64,000 nt of DNA from Pedobacter namyangjuensis (lineage in GTDB: Bacteria; Bacteroidota; Bacteroidia; Sphingobacteriales; Sphingobacteriaceae): NCBI RefSeq assembly GCF_003313325.1, contig NZ_QMHQ01000006.1, positions 62,001 to 126,000 of the forward strand. Reading direction: 5' to 3'. The translations under genes were made by a program, and so were the position numbers. Below the pieces are notes generated by a model. That model was given only the letters and a program-made list of their open reading frames with translations. It did no database searches and was not told the DNA's origin. Of the stretch, positions 53,197-62,850 are shown piece by piece (positions within the stretch are counted from its first letter, which is position 1; each line of letters starts with the position of its first letter).

Positions 53197-53742
53197 ATGC
53201 AAAAAAGAACTCTTTTAGACGGTCAGAAATTCCAAATCACAATTAAGCGACTTTGTCATCAATTAATTGAGAACCACAACGATTTTTCTAATACTGTATT
53301 AATCGGAATACAGCCCAGAGGAACCTATTTCGCAGATCGCGTACACCAAGAACTTACCACAATATTAAAATCGAAAACCATAAAAAAGGGTCATTTAGAC
53401 ATAACTTTTTTTAGAGATGATTTTAGACGAAAAGATGGTCTAGTAACAGCAAGCAGCAATACCATAGATTTTATTATCGAAGGCAAACAGGTTATCTTAA
53501 TTGATGACGTGCTGTGGACCGGTCGTACAATCCGTTCTGCAATGGATGCGCTGTTAGCTTACGGCCGACCAGAAAAAGTGGAGTTAATGGTGCTAATTGA
53601 TCGCAGGTTTAGCAGACATTTACCTATTGAGCCAAATTACATCGGTCAGCAGGTAGATTGTATAGACTCGCAAAAGGTTAAGGTAAGCTGGACAGAACAA
53701 GAAGGCGAAGACAAAGTGGTTTTATTATCAGAAAAGCAATAA
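53197..53742 (+). CDS. pyrR: PyrR: pyr regulator / uracil phosphoribosyltransferase
   Basis: 181 aa, normal length. The PRPP loop VILIDDVLWTGRTIRSAMDAL (read as two pieces) and a following LIDRRFSRHLPIEPNYIG match PyrR. In Gram-positives PyrR binds pyr mRNA to cause attenuation; here the leader is short, with no attenuator hairpins visible before it, so a phosphoribosyltransferase role may dominate or the RNA target lies elsewhere. pyrB follows by 7 bp, making a pyrRB operon. Confidence 0.9.
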   Translation: MQKRTLLDGQKFQITIKRLCHQLIENHNDFSNTVLIGIQPRGTYFADRVHQELTTILKSKTIKKGHLDITFFRDDFRRKDGLVTASSNTIDFIIEGKQVILIDDVLWTGRTIRSAMDALLAYGRPEKVELMVLIDRRFSRHLPIEPNYIGQQVDCIDSQKVKVSWTEQEGEDKVVLLSEKQ

Positions 53743-53749
53743 GTAAGAA

Positions 53750-54682
53750 ATGGCAGCAGAAAAACTATCAACCCGACATCTTTTAGGCATTAAAGACATT
53801 AACCTGAATGATATTGAATTGATTTTCGAAACTGCTGATAATTTTAAGGATGTTATTAACAGACCAATTAAAAAGGTTCCATCTTTAAGAGACATTACCA
53901 TTGCTAACATCTTTTTCGAGAACTCTACCCGTACCAAACTTTCTTTTGAACTTGCTGAAAAAAGACTTTCGGCAGATGTGGTAAATTTTGCAGCATCTTC
54001 TTCATCGGTTAGTAAAGGCGAAACCTTAATAGATACGGTTAATAACATATTGGCTATGAAGGTTGATATGGTGGTAATGCGCCATCCTTACGCTGGTGCA
54101 GGTCAGTTTTTAAGCCGACACATAAACGCACAAATTTTAAACGCCGGAGATGGTGCACACGAACATCCTACACAAGCCCTGCTTGATGCTTTTTCTATCC
54201 GCCAGAAATTAGGCGATGTTAGAGGCAAAAAAGTAGTAATTGTGGGTGATATTTTACACTCTAGAGTTGCCATTTCTAATATTCTATGCTTACAAAAACT
54301 TGGTGCAGAGGTTATGGTTTGTGGCCCTACTACTTTAATACCGAGGCATATTGCCGCATTGGGCGTTAAAGTTGAGCACGATTTAAGAAAAGCCTTAAAC
54401 TGGTGCGATGTTGCCAATATGCTACGTATACAGTTAGAGCGTATGGATATTAAATATTTTCCAACCGGAAGAGAATATTCTATGATGTATGGCTTAAATA
54501 AAGAAATTTTAGATAGCCTAGACAAAGAAATTATCGTAATGCATCCTGGTCCAATTAATCGCGGTGTAGAAATTACAAGCGATGTTGCAGATAGCAAACA
54601 ATCTATAATTTTAGAACAGGTAGAAAATGGCGTAGCCGTTAGAATGGCTGTTTTGTACCTACTTGCCAGCCAAAACGATTAA
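53750..54682 (+). CDS. pyrB: Aspartate carbamoyltransferase catalytic subunit
   Basis: 310-aa enzyme condensing carbamoyl phosphate and aspartate, the second step of pyrimidine synthesis. The carbamoyl-phosphate loop is FENSTRTKLSFE; other ligands are in MRHPYAGAGQFL and GDGAHEHPTQALLDAF, and the aspartate-domain piece MHPGPINRGVEI is present. Length fits a catalytic subunit; no pyrI regulatory gene follows, as expected where pyrR precedes. Confidence 0.96.
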   Translation: MAAEKLSTRHLLGIKDINLNDIELIFETADNFKDVINRPIKKVPSLRDITIANIFFENSTRTKLSFELAEKRLSADVVNFAASSSSVSKGETLIDTVNNILAMKVDMVVMRHPYAGAGQFLSRHINAQILNAGDGAHEHPTQALLDAFSIRQKLGDVRGKKVVIVGDILHSRVAISNILCLQKLGAEVMVCGPTTLIPRHIAALGVKVEHDLRKALNWCDVANMLRIQLERMDIKYFPTGREYSMMYGLNKEILDSLDKEIIVMHPGPINRGVEITSDVADSKQSIILEQVENGVAVRMAVLYLLASQND

Positions 54683-54785
54683 ATATTTTAGCTTAAAGTA
54701 TTTGGTAGCTAGCTAATTAAATAGCCAGCTCACCAACTTCCTTACAATCCAACAACATTTTAAAAAACTTACCGTTAAAACAGTG

Positions 54786-54818
54786 TTATCAACAGATGTT
54801 AATTACTTCTGTTGATAA
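54786..54818. promoter_or_regulatory. 11-bp perfect inverted repeat before the TPR gene
   Basis: TTATCAACAGA (54786-54796) and TCTGTTGATAA (54808-54818), 11-nt spacer. It lacks a T run, so it is a binding-site or mRNA-stem candidate. Each arm differs by one base from a DnaA box (TTATCCACA). Confidence 0.6.
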
Positions 54819-54863
54819 GCTTTGATACTATTTCTAATTTAGTACCAACCATATTTGAAACCT

Positions 54864-57800
54864 ATGCAGAAGAAATTTTTATTTGTGCCCCTAATGTTAG
54901 TTGGCGGTGTTAGCGCCAGTTTTGCCCAAGTAAGTCCGTTAATAAATCTCAATAAAAACTACCAAAGTGGCCTAGAGCTATTACACAAAGAGAAATACGT
55001 TGCAGCTTCGCAACAATTTAAACTGGTAGAGCAATCTAGAGCCAAGGCTAGTACCCAACAAGAAAGTAACGCAGAACTTTCGTTAATTAAAGAAAACGCA
55101 AAATTTTACGCAGCGGTTTGCGCTTTAGAATTGGGCAACGATGATGCTGAAAATTTATTTATGGAGTTTATTAGAGAATATCCACTAAACTCTAATACAA
55201 AGCTAGCTTACTTCCACGTAGGTAAATCTTATTTTGCACAAAATAATTATGCCAAGGCTTTAGAATGGTTCGAGAAAACAGATCCTTCTTCACTTTCTCA
55301 AAAACAAAGGTTAGAATATCAATTCAAACAGGGCTACGCCTACTTCCAATTAAACGATTTTGAAAAAGCCGAGCCACTTTTCGAAGCGGTAAAAAAAGAA
55401 GATTCTCAGTTTAAAGAGAGTGCAACCTATTACTTTGCCTATATCAACTATCTTAATAAGGAATACAAAACTGCGCTTGCAAACTTCGAGAAGCTAAAAG
55501 GCTCTCCTACTTACGAGGCAAGTTACCCGTACTACATCACTTCGATGTATTATTTAGATCAGCGTTACGATGATGTAATTGAATACGCTATACCGGCAAT
55601 GGCAAAAACCAAACAACAGTTTGAGCCAGAAATGCTGAGCTTGGTGGCAGCATCTTATTTTGCTAAAAGCGAATTCAAAAACTCGGAAAAATATTTTGCA
55701 GAATTTTATTCGAAAGACAAAAATCAAACTAAAAACAATCTTTTTATTTACCAGTATGGTTACTCATTGTTCCAAAATGCTAAATATAAAGAAGCTATTA
55801 CCGTACTCGAAAAACTTAATGCAGACGATGTTTACCTGCAAAATGGCATGCATACTTTAGGTAGAGCATCGTTAAAATTAAACAACAAAGAAAAAGCTAG
55901 AAGTGCGTTTTTCAGAGCTTCTAGATTAGATTTCGACAAAAATATACAAGAAGAAGCTTGGTTAAGTTATACTAGATTAAGCTATGAACTAGAGTTTAAC
56001 TCTCAGGCTTTAGAATCTATCCAAGCGTTTATCAAACAGTTCCCGGCGTCTAAAAAAATGAATGAGGCTAGAATTCTTCAGGCCGAAATTCTTTTAACCA
56101 GCAAAAACTACCAAACAGCAATTGATATTCTTGAGCCTTTGCAAAACAAATCTCAGGAAGCAAAAGAAGCTTACCAAAAAGCAACTTATTTCAGAGGGCT
56201 AGAATATTACAATGAAAGAGCCTTTCCTAATGCTTTATCAATGTTCTTACGTTCTGGAAACTTTAAAGAAGACAAAGAAATTTATGCTTTAAGCGTTTAC
56301 TGGATGGCGGAATCTATGTACGAACTTAGAAAATATGGCGAAGCAGTTAAAACTTTCGAGCAATTCTTAGAATTGCCTGCCGCGGAAAAAACCGACGTTT
56401 ACAATTTCGCAAATTACGCTTTAGGATATTCGGCTTTTGAAGACGAAAAATATACAAAGGCAGCAAATTATTTCGAACGCTTTTTAAGAGGAAACGATAA
56501 AGATGCTAAAACCGTTACCGATGCTACTATTCGTTTGGCAGATGCTTATTTCGTAAACAAAAACTACGGCGATGCAATGACTAACTACAATAAAATCATC
56601 AATGGTAAATTAACCGGCGAAGATTATGCATTGTTTCAACGCGGTATGATACAGGGCTTGCAAAAACAAGAAGACAGTAAGATTACTACCATGCAAAGTT
56701 TGCTAAGCAAGTTCCCTAGTTCTAACTATGCTGACGACGCTGGTTTCGAAACTGCATACACTTATTTCGACAAAGGAAACTTTGATAAAGCTAAATCAGA
56801 TTTAGTAGATCTTGTAGCCAAATATCCGCGTAGTAGTTATGTTCCTCGTGCATTGGTAACCATTGGTTTAGTTCAATATAACCAGGATCAGGATGAGCCA
56901 GCGTTAGAATCTTTTAAAAAAGTAATTAGAGATTATCCGAGTGCTCCAGAAGCAAAACAAGCTTTAGAATCAATAAAAAACATCTATGTAGATAAAGGAG
57001 ACGCAAACGGTTTTATCGCTTATGCAGGCACAACTCCGCTAGGAAATTATTCTAACAGCGAACAAGACAATATCGTTTTCCAAGCTGCTAACAATATTTA
57101 TTTAAGAGGAGATGCTAAAGGTGCATTTGAAGCTATTAATGCGTATTTTGACAAGTTTCCAAAAGCGATACATGATAAAGAAGCTAAATTTATTAGAGCC
57201 GAGTCATTGGTAAAATTAGGTCGTTCTGCGGAAGCTATTGCCGATTACGATTACATCCTGAATGATTGGACCAGCGACTATACTGAGCGTTCTTTAGTTA
57301 GCGTTTCAAAGGTATTAATGGCCGAAGGAAAATACAACGAAGCCATTGTTTACCTAAAAAGGTTAGAGACAACAGCCGACTATAAAGTTCACTACAGTTA
57401 TGCGGTTAATAACTTACTTAAAGCCTATAACGCTTTGGGCATGGCCGATGACATGATGAAATATGCAGAAATTATTAAAACTGCCGATAAATCATCTGAA
57501 GAGGAAAAAAACAGCTCCGATTTATTCATCGGTAAAGCCTATATGCTTAAAGCTGATACAGCGCAGGCGGTTAAAGCATTTAACAATGTGGTAGCCAAAA
57601 CAAAAACCATCGCGGCAGCAGAGGCAAAATACAACTTAGCCCTGGTTCAATATGCCAAAGGCGATTATAAAACTTCGCAAAAAACCTGTTTCGATTTAAT
57701 AAACAACATGCCTTCTTACGATTATTGGGTGGCTAAATCTTTCATTCTATTATCTGATAACTACTTAGCGCTTAAAGACAAATTACAAGCGAAAAGTACC

Positions 57801-57881
57801 TTATTAAGTATTATAGATAATTACGACGGCAAGGATGATATTATCCCTACCGCAAAAGAAAAATTAGCAAAAATAAACTAG
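54864..57881 (+). CDS. Large periplasmic TPR protein of the TonB/ExbBD locus
   Basis: 1005 aa after start at ATG 54864 (the frame opens at TTG 54855, which lies in a near -7 motif CATATTTG). Signal peptide about 1-22 (VSASFAQ). The mature protein is almost wholly tetratricopeptide-like helical repeats: examples AKALEWFEKTDP, KAANYFERFLRGN, EPALESFKKVIRDYPSAPEAKQAL. Such repeats build scaffolds for protein complexes. It begins a run of six genes with a beta-barrel, a SPOR-linked anchor and a TonB motor, so it probably organises that complex in the periplasm. Confidence 0.85.
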   Translation: MQKKFLFVPLMLVGGVSASFAQVSPLINLNKNYQSGLELLHKEKYVAASQQFKLVEQSRAKASTQQESNAELSLIKENAKFYAAVCALELGNDDAENLFMEFIREYPLNSNTKLAYFHVGKSYFAQNNYAKALEWFEKTDPSSLSQKQRLEYQFKQGYAYFQLNDFEKAEPLFEAVKKEDSQFKESATYYFAYINYLNKEYKTALANFEKLKGSPTYEASYPYYITSMYYLDQRYDDVIEYAIPAMAKTKQQFEPEMLSLVAASYFAKSEFKNSEKYFAEFYSKDKNQTKNNLFIYQYGYSLFQNAKYKEAITVLEKLNADDVYLQNGMHTLGRASLKLNNKEKARSAFFRASRLDFDKNIQEEAWLSYTRLSYELEFNSQALESIQAFIKQFPASKKMNEARILQAEILLTSKNYQTAIDILEPLQNKSQEAKEAYQKATYFRGLEYYNERAFPNALSMFLRSGNFKEDKEIYALSVYWMAESMYELRKYGEAVKTFEQFLELPAAEKTDVYNFANYALGYSAFEDEKYTKAANYFERFLRGNDKDAKTVTDATIRLADAYFVNKNYGDAMTNYNKIINGKLTGEDYALFQRGMIQGLQKQEDSKITTMQSLLSKFPSSNYADDAGFETAYTYFDKGNFDKAKSDLVDLVAKYPRSSYVPRALVTIGLVQYNQDQDEPALESFKKVIRDYPSAPEAKQALESIKNIYVDKGDANGFIAYAGTTPLGNYSNSEQDNIVFQAANNIYLRGDAKGAFEAINAYFDKFPKAIHDKEAKFIRAESLVKLGRSAEAIADYDYILNDWTSDYTERSLVSVSKVLMAEGKYNEAIVYLKRLETTADYKVHYSYAVNNLLKAYNALGMADDMMKYAEIIKTADKSSEEEKNSSDLFIGKAYMLKADTAQAVKAFNNVVAKTKTIAAAEAKYNLALVQYAKGDYKTSQKTCFDLINNMPSYDYWVAKSFILLSDNYLALKDKLQAKSTLLSIIDNYDGKDDIIPTAKEKLAKIN

Positions 57882-57889
57882 ACCAAAAC

Positions 57890-59590
57890 ATGAGATTAGA
57901 TAAGACCTTATATAGCGCTTTATGCCTTTTAGTTGCTGGTAATTTTGCCGCAAAAGCTCAAGATGTTAAGCCACCAGAAAAAACAGTTAGCGAAGAAATT
58001 GAAGTAGTAAGACCATACAAACCGGTTTTAGCAGAAGCGGTAAAGTTAAGACGAAGCCCAGATTTGAATAATGTTGCTACTTATAAAGCAAAATTCAACT
58101 ACGTTATAACCGATAGAAAATTAGAGTTAAACTCTGATATACAGAAACTACAGGCGCAACGTTTGGCTGATGAAAAAGCAGCACAGCTTGTTAACAATTA
58201 TGTAAAAGGTGGTATTGGTTCTTTAAGTACCATCTTGGCCGAAGCCTATGTTGGCACAGACAAAGACCAAGCCCTACAAGCAGGTGCTTTTTTTAGACAT
58301 TTTAGCCAAGAAGGCAAGCTAAACAAGCAAAATGATAACGAACAACAGTTAAGTGTTTTTGGCCGTAGCATTGGCGAAAAAGTAACGTTAAATGGTCGTA
58401 TTAACTATCAACGTCATGGCCTTTTCTTTTATGGTATCGATGGTTTAAATCCAACTTTAAATCCCGATCCGGCTAGGCAAGTATTTAATTTCTTTGAATT
58501 AGAAGGAGAAGTAATTAACAAATACACCCCAGATGAAAACGCCTTAAGTTATGCAGCTAAAGTTAACGCATATACTTTTAGCGATAAATTTGACGCCAGA
58601 GAGCAAACTGTTACCTTAACCGGTTACATGAACAAGAGAATTAGCAGTTTTAATTTGGGCTTAGCAGCTGCTGCTGAATTAGGTAAAACCAAAGATATAA
58701 ATACGAGTTTTTCAAATAACCTATTACGTTTAAATCCATACATCAAATTACAGGCGAGCGGTGTAAAAATAACTGCTGGTGTTAATATGGTTCAGGAGTT
58801 TGGCGATAAATCTAAAACCAGAATTTTCCCGGCTGTAACTGCAGACTTCACACTTATTCCAGAATTTTTGCAAGTTTTTGGAGAAGTTAAAGGCGATGTA
58901 AACAGAAATACATTAAAAAGTTTTACTGACGAAAATCCGTTCTTAAACGCTAATATTAACATGCAAAACACGGTTGAGAAAATTAGCATTAGTGCGGGTA
59001 TTAAAGGAACCGGCGGACCAGGTTTTGGCTATAAAGCTCGCTTTTACAGTAAAAAAATTACTGATATGCCTTTGTTTGTTAACAACTTCGAAAACTTCAA
59101 TAAATTTGACGTGATTTACGATTTCGGAAACATGAAACTACTTGGTTTAGAAGGAGAACTTTCTGTACAAGTTAGCGACGCATTAAAATGGACTGGAAAA
59201 TTAAACATCGAAGATTACAAACCTGCAGTAGAGAAAGAAAGCTTTTTTAAACCACAATTACGTGTTACATCAAATTTAATGTATGCATATAATAACAAGT
59301 TAACTTTTAATGCAAGCTTAGCAGTACAAGGTGATAGCAAAGCTAAAATCTACAGTGTTAATCCTCAAATACAACCGCACGTTTATTTACCAACTCCAGA
59401 TTACAGTCAGGAAACATACGTAAATGTTAAAGGATTTGCAGATTTAGGTGTTGGTGCAGATTATAAAATCAACAATAAATTTGGAGCATTTATCAAAGCC
59501 AATAACTTACTAAATACAAAATACAGCAGATTTTTGTACTACCCTAACAATGGTTTCAATATCTTTGGCGGCGTAAGCTACTCGTTTTAG
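57890..59590 (+). CDS. TonB-receptor-like outer-membrane beta-barrel without a plug
   Basis: 566 aa: signal peptide (about 1-24, AAKAQ), then an unusual 100-residue N-terminal segment (EEIEVVRPYKPVLAEA) and a barrel to the terminal Phe (FGGVSYSF). It resembles the barrel part of TonB-dependent receptors but lacks the 150-residue plug and a carboxypeptidase-like domain, so it may not be a nutrient receptor. It lies 8 bp after the TPR gene. Confidence 0.78.
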   Translation: MRLDKTLYSALCLLVAGNFAAKAQDVKPPEKTVSEEIEVVRPYKPVLAEAVKLRRSPDLNNVATYKAKFNYVITDRKLELNSDIQKLQAQRLADEKAAQLVNNYVKGGIGSLSTILAEAYVGTDKDQALQAGAFFRHFSQEGKLNKQNDNEQQLSVFGRSIGEKVTLNGRINYQRHGLFFYGIDGLNPTLNPDPARQVFNFFELEGEVINKYTPDENALSYAAKVNAYTFSDKFDAREQTVTLTGYMNKRISSFNLGLAAAAELGKTKDINTSFSNNLLRLNPYIKLQASGVKITAGVNMVQEFGDKSKTRIFPAVTADFTLIPEFLQVFGEVKGDVNRNTLKSFTDENPFLNANINMQNTVEKISISAGIKGTGGPGFGYKARFYSKKITDMPLFVNNFENFNKFDVIYDFGNMKLLGLEGELSVQVSDALKWTGKLNIEDYKPAVEKESFFKPQLRVTSNLMYAYNNKLTFNASLAVQGDSKAKIYSVNPQIQPHVYLPTPDYSQETYVNVKGFADLGVGADYKINNKFGAFIKANNLLNTKYSRFLYYPNNGFNIFGGVSYSF

Positions 59591-59647
59591 TAGCTTTGCC
59601 CAACAATACTATTGATTGATACAAAATTATAAATTACTTTTACCAGA

Positions 59648-60883
59648 ATGGATATTTTATTATACCTAACAGAACTACTGCAAACCCGCAAAAATGTGGG
59701 TGTTGCCGGTTTGGGTACCTTTTATAAAAAGAAATCCCCTGGTAAATACGATGCAGAGAAACACGCATTTTTACCGCCTAGCTTTACACTTGCTTTTACA
59801 ACCGAGGTAAAAGAAAGCGAAGAACTTTCGAGTTACATTAGCGGTAAAAGAAACATTTCAACTGAATCTGCAAATTACTATATCCAAGAATTCGCAGAGC
59901 GGATTCAAAGTCAGCTGGACGAGATACACGAAGCAGATTTAACTCCTATCGGGATATTAAAATTTACCGAGGGAGAAACAATTTTAGTGCCGGCAGAAGA
60001 AAGTTACATTGCGCATGATTTTTATGGCTTACCAGAAGTTACCGACACGAAAGGAACTGAAGAAACCGTAAAAGTTGAAGAAGAAAAGCTGGAAGAGATA
60101 GTTGCAGAAAACACCTTGGAAGAAGAAAATCCAGGTCAAGAAACTGAAGAGGAAAACGTATTGGCTTTAGATGAACAAGAAACGTTTGAAGAAATTACTG
60201 AAGTAACAACGGAGAAAAAAACCTATCATCATCTCTCAGATGAACCACCCGTAATAGAAACTGTAGAAAAAGAAGAATTGGAGGACGTTGCTGAAGTAGC
60301 TCCTGTTTTTACAGAGGAACCTAAAAAAACGGTATTTCCTACCCCAGTTTACATAGAAGAGGAAGAGCCTAAAAAGGGAATGCCTTTCTTTTTAAAAGTG
60401 TTAATTGCACTTTTGGTTATAGTAGCATTGGGTGCCGTGGTATATTTTGTTAATCCACAATTTTTTAATAACTATTTTAACAAGAACCAAACTAGCTTAC
60501 AAAACGATAATGTTCCGGTAACTACTCCAGATAGCTTAGGTGTTATGGTCGACACTTCTAAAGAAGATAGTTTGGCGATTAACAATAGCATGGTTACACT
60601 ACAGAAAGACACTGTAAAAACTAAAACCATTGATAGTAGCAAAGTAGTTGTTTATGAAGTATTGGTAAGTGCAGTTGCTACCGAAAAGAAAGCTAATTCT
60701 ATTATCAGGAATTTAGCCAAAGAAGGAATTTCGGCAAAAAAAATAAGACTATCCAGAACAATGATTAATATAAGCGCAGGATCATTTTTAGCAGAATATC
60801 CGGCCAAGTTATACAGAGATAGTTTAAGAAAAAAATTAAGAAACGAAGGAATTTATATACAACCCATAAACCCAAAAAAATAA
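59648..60883 (+). CDS. HU-CCDC81 / SPOR-domain bridging membrane protein
   Basis: 411 aa. N-terminal residues 1-120 form the HU-like CCDC81 pair: LTELLQTRKNVGVAGLGTFY and ESANYYIQEFAERI with DLTPIGILKF. A long acidic Glu-rich linker (about 130-240) leads to one membrane helix at about 246-268, then a periplasmic linker and C-terminal SPOR-like domain (about 333-407). The HU-like domain would face the cytoplasm and the SPOR-like one peptidoglycan. Next to ExbB, ExbD and TonB, it may tether the energised complex to the wall; DNA binding is possible but not shown. Confidence 0.78.
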   Translation: MDILLYLTELLQTRKNVGVAGLGTFYKKKSPGKYDAEKHAFLPPSFTLAFTTEVKESEELSSYISGKRNISTESANYYIQEFAERIQSQLDEIHEADLTPIGILKFTEGETILVPAEESYIAHDFYGLPEVTDTKGTEETVKVEEEKLEEIVAENTLEEENPGQETEEENVLALDEQETFEEITEVTTEKKTYHHLSDEPPVIETVEKEELEDVAEVAPVFTEEPKKTVFPTPVYIEEEEPKKGMPFFLKVLIALLVIVALGAVVYFVNPQFFNNYFNKNQTSLQNDNVPVTTPDSLGVMVDTSKEDSLAINNSMVTLQKDTVKTKTIDSSKVVVYEVLVSAVATEKKANSIIRNLAKEGISAKKIRLSRTMINISAGSFLAEYPAKLYRDSLRKKLRNEGIYIQPINPKK

Positions 60884-60884
60884 C

Positions 60885-61595
60885 ATGATTACATTGCTTT
60901 TAGCAGTTCAAGACACAGTGAGCCAAGTTATCGATTCAGCAAACGTTGCCGCACCGGGCGTAGTTGCAGCACCAAAAGAACTTCATTTTATTGATTTATT
61001 ATTTGCTGGTGGCTGGGTAATGGTACCGCTAGCTTTATTAGCATTTTTAGGTTTGGTTATTTTTACCGAGCGTTATTTAACCATTCGCAAATCTTCTAAA
61101 GATGAAACCAACTTAATGTTCCAAATTAAACAGAACATACACGAAGGCAGGTTAGACAGCGCAATTGCGTTGTGCAAAAACACCAAATCGCCTTTGGCAA
61201 GGATGCTTGAAAAAGGTTTAAAGAGAATTGGAAGACCCATTAAAGATATCGAGGGTGCTATTGAAAACACTGGTAAATTAGAGGTTGCCAAGCTTGAAAA
61301 AAACATTGGCATTTTAGGAATTATAGCAGGTATTGCTCCGATGCTTGGTTTCGTAGGTACGATTATCGGTGTAATTACCATCTTTCATGATGTTTCGATT
61401 AAAGGAGCGATCGAAATTGGAACAATCTCTGGTGGTTTATACACTAAAATGATTACTTCGGCAACCGGGCTAATCATTGGTATTATAGCATACGTATTGT
61501 ACCACATTTTAAACATGATGGTCGAAAAGATCATCCTAAAAATGGAAACAGATGCTATCGAATTTATTGATTTATTAGAAGAGCCGGGCAAATAA
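60885..61595 (+). CDS. MotA/TolQ/ExbB proton-channel protein
   Basis: 236 aa, three membrane helices (about 38-58, 140-165, 185-210). Hallmarks: TIRKSSKDE after the first helix and GIIAGIAPMLGFVGTIIGVI then SGGLYTKMITSATGLIIGI in the conserved region. Forms the channel that converts proton flow into movement with ExbD. The N-terminus is periplasmic and longer than in enteric ExbB. It sits 1 bp after the SPOR-protein stop and overlaps exbD by 1 bp. Confidence 0.9.
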   Translation: MITLLLAVQDTVSQVIDSANVAAPGVVAAPKELHFIDLLFAGGWVMVPLALLAFLGLVIFTERYLTIRKSSKDETNLMFQIKQNIHEGRLDSAIALCKNTKSPLARMLEKGLKRIGRPIKDIEGAIENTGKLEVAKLEKNIGILGIIAGIAPMLGFVGTIIGVITIFHDVSIKGAIEIGTISGGLYTKMITSATGLIIGIIAYVLYHILNMMVEKIILKMETDAIEFIDLLEEPGK

Positions 61596-61999
61596 TGAAT
61601 TTACGCAAGAGAAAAAAAGGTACGGTAGAGGTACATACCTCGGCACTAAACGATATCATGTTTTTTCTACTTTTGTTTTTTCTATTGGCATCTGCAGTAG
61701 CAAATCCTCAAGTAGTTAAACTTTTATTGCCACGGTCAGAATCTGGTCAACAATCAACTTCTCAAAAAACTGTTACCGTAACTATAGACGAGAACCTCAA
61801 TTATTTCGTTGATAAACAAAGGGTAACTTTAGAAGATATGGAAGCAAGCATCCAAACCTACCAACAAGCTGCAACGGATTTAACCATTGTACTCTACGTT
61901 GCTAGAGGTGTTTCGATAGAAAATACCATGCAGGTTTTTGATGTGGCCAACAAATTGAAATTAAAAGTTGTTTTAGCAGTAGAACAGAAGAAAAAATAA
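61595..61999 (+). CDS. ExbD/TolR biopolymer transport protein
   Basis: 134 aa, one membrane helix (about 16-37) preceded by a short basic cytoplasmic tail. The essential membrane Asp is in LNDIMFFLLLFFLL. The periplasmic domain has the expected beta-alpha layout (VTVTIDENLNYFVDKQ). Works with the ExbB gene upstream; both ends overlap neighbours by 1 bp (TAATG). Confidence 0.9.
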   Translation: MNLRKRKKGTVEVHTSALNDIMFFLLLFFLLASAVANPQVVKLLLPRSESGQQSTSQKTVTVTIDENLNYFVDKQRVTLEDMEASIQTYQQAATDLTIVLYVARGVSIENTMQVFDVANKLKLKVVLAVEQKKK

Positions 62000-62811
62000 T
62001 GCAAACCAACGAAGAAAATAATTATCCAAAAGCATTTGCCATTTCTACCGGAATTATGGCGGGAATGTTGGCGCTTAGCTTTTTTCTAGTAATTGGTGCT
62101 TTTGAACCACCAGAAGATGTAGGTATGGGCGGCATGGTTGTAAACTATGGCACCTCGGTAGAAGGTATGGGTACAGATTACACTAGCATTGAAGAACCTT
62201 CTGTTGCAGAAAATGCAAACAATCAAATGCCTGACAAGATTACGCCAGAGCAACAAGTTACTCCTACCACTTCTTCTCAAATAAGCGATAAGGATATTGC
62301 TACACAGAATAGTGAAGATGCTGTTAGCGTTAACACCAAAGATAAAAAAAGCAATAGTGCGCCAACCAGTGCTAAGGAAACCAAACCAGCAGAGCAAACC
62401 ATTAACCAAAATGCACTTTACAAGGGCAAAAAGAACAATGGCTCTGGGCAAGGCGATGGTACCGGAAATACGCCTGGTAACCAAGGTAGCATTAACGGCG
62501 ATCCTTTGGCGCCAAACTATGGCGAAGGTGGATCAGGATTTGGTAACACCCCTATTCCACTTAGACGTTTTTCTAATCTGGTAATCCCTAATGATGATGG
62601 ACAAAAAACAGGTAGAGTTGCTATTAGAATTTATTTCAATAAAAATGGAGCAATAACCAGAGCCAATCAAGAACTAAAAGGGTCTACAATTACTGATACG
62701 GAATTGGTTAACAAATGTATCCAAGCTGTGCTAAATTCTTCACTCAGTAAATCTGATGTTGGTGGCGATAACCAAACAGGCGTAGTTGTTTTTAACTTTA
62801 AGGTTAAGTAG
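61999..62811 (+). CDS. TonB-like energy transducer
   Basis: 270 aa: cytoplasmic tail, membrane anchor (about 12-32), a long Gly/Ser/Asn/Pro-rich periplasmic spacer (about 33-185) and a C-terminal TonB domain (about 190-270, GRVAIRIYFNKNGAI, VVVFNFKVK). The spacer is not the Pro-Lys repeat of E. coli TonB, and the C-terminal domain is short. It links ExbBD motion to the outer membrane. The barrel partner is likely the plugless protein three genes upstream. Confidence 0.85.
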   Translation: MQTNEENNYPKAFAISTGIMAGMLALSFFLVIGAFEPPEDVGMGGMVVNYGTSVEGMGTDYTSIEEPSVAENANNQMPDKITPEQQVTPTTSSQISDKDIATQNSEDAVSVNTKDKKSNSAPTSAKETKPAEQTINQNALYKGKKNNGSGQGDGTGNTPGNQGSINGDPLAPNYGEGGSGFGNTPIPLRRFSNLVIPNDDGQKTGRVAIRIYFNKNGAITRANQELKGSTITDTELVNKCIQAVLNSSLSKSDVGGDNQTGVVVFNFKVK

Positions 62812-62850
62812 TTCGACCAAAAAATTCATGCACTAAGCATTTAGCAAAAA

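Noticed and set aside
54786..54818. Replication origin fragment with DnaA boxes
   Set aside because: Only two boxes, each with a mismatch, in a palindrome; no AT-rich unwinding region, no dnaA or dnaN gene nearby.
57890..59590. Classical TonB-dependent nutrient receptor
   Set aside because: No plug domain and only 566 residues; the family normally has a plug of about 150 residues before the barrel.
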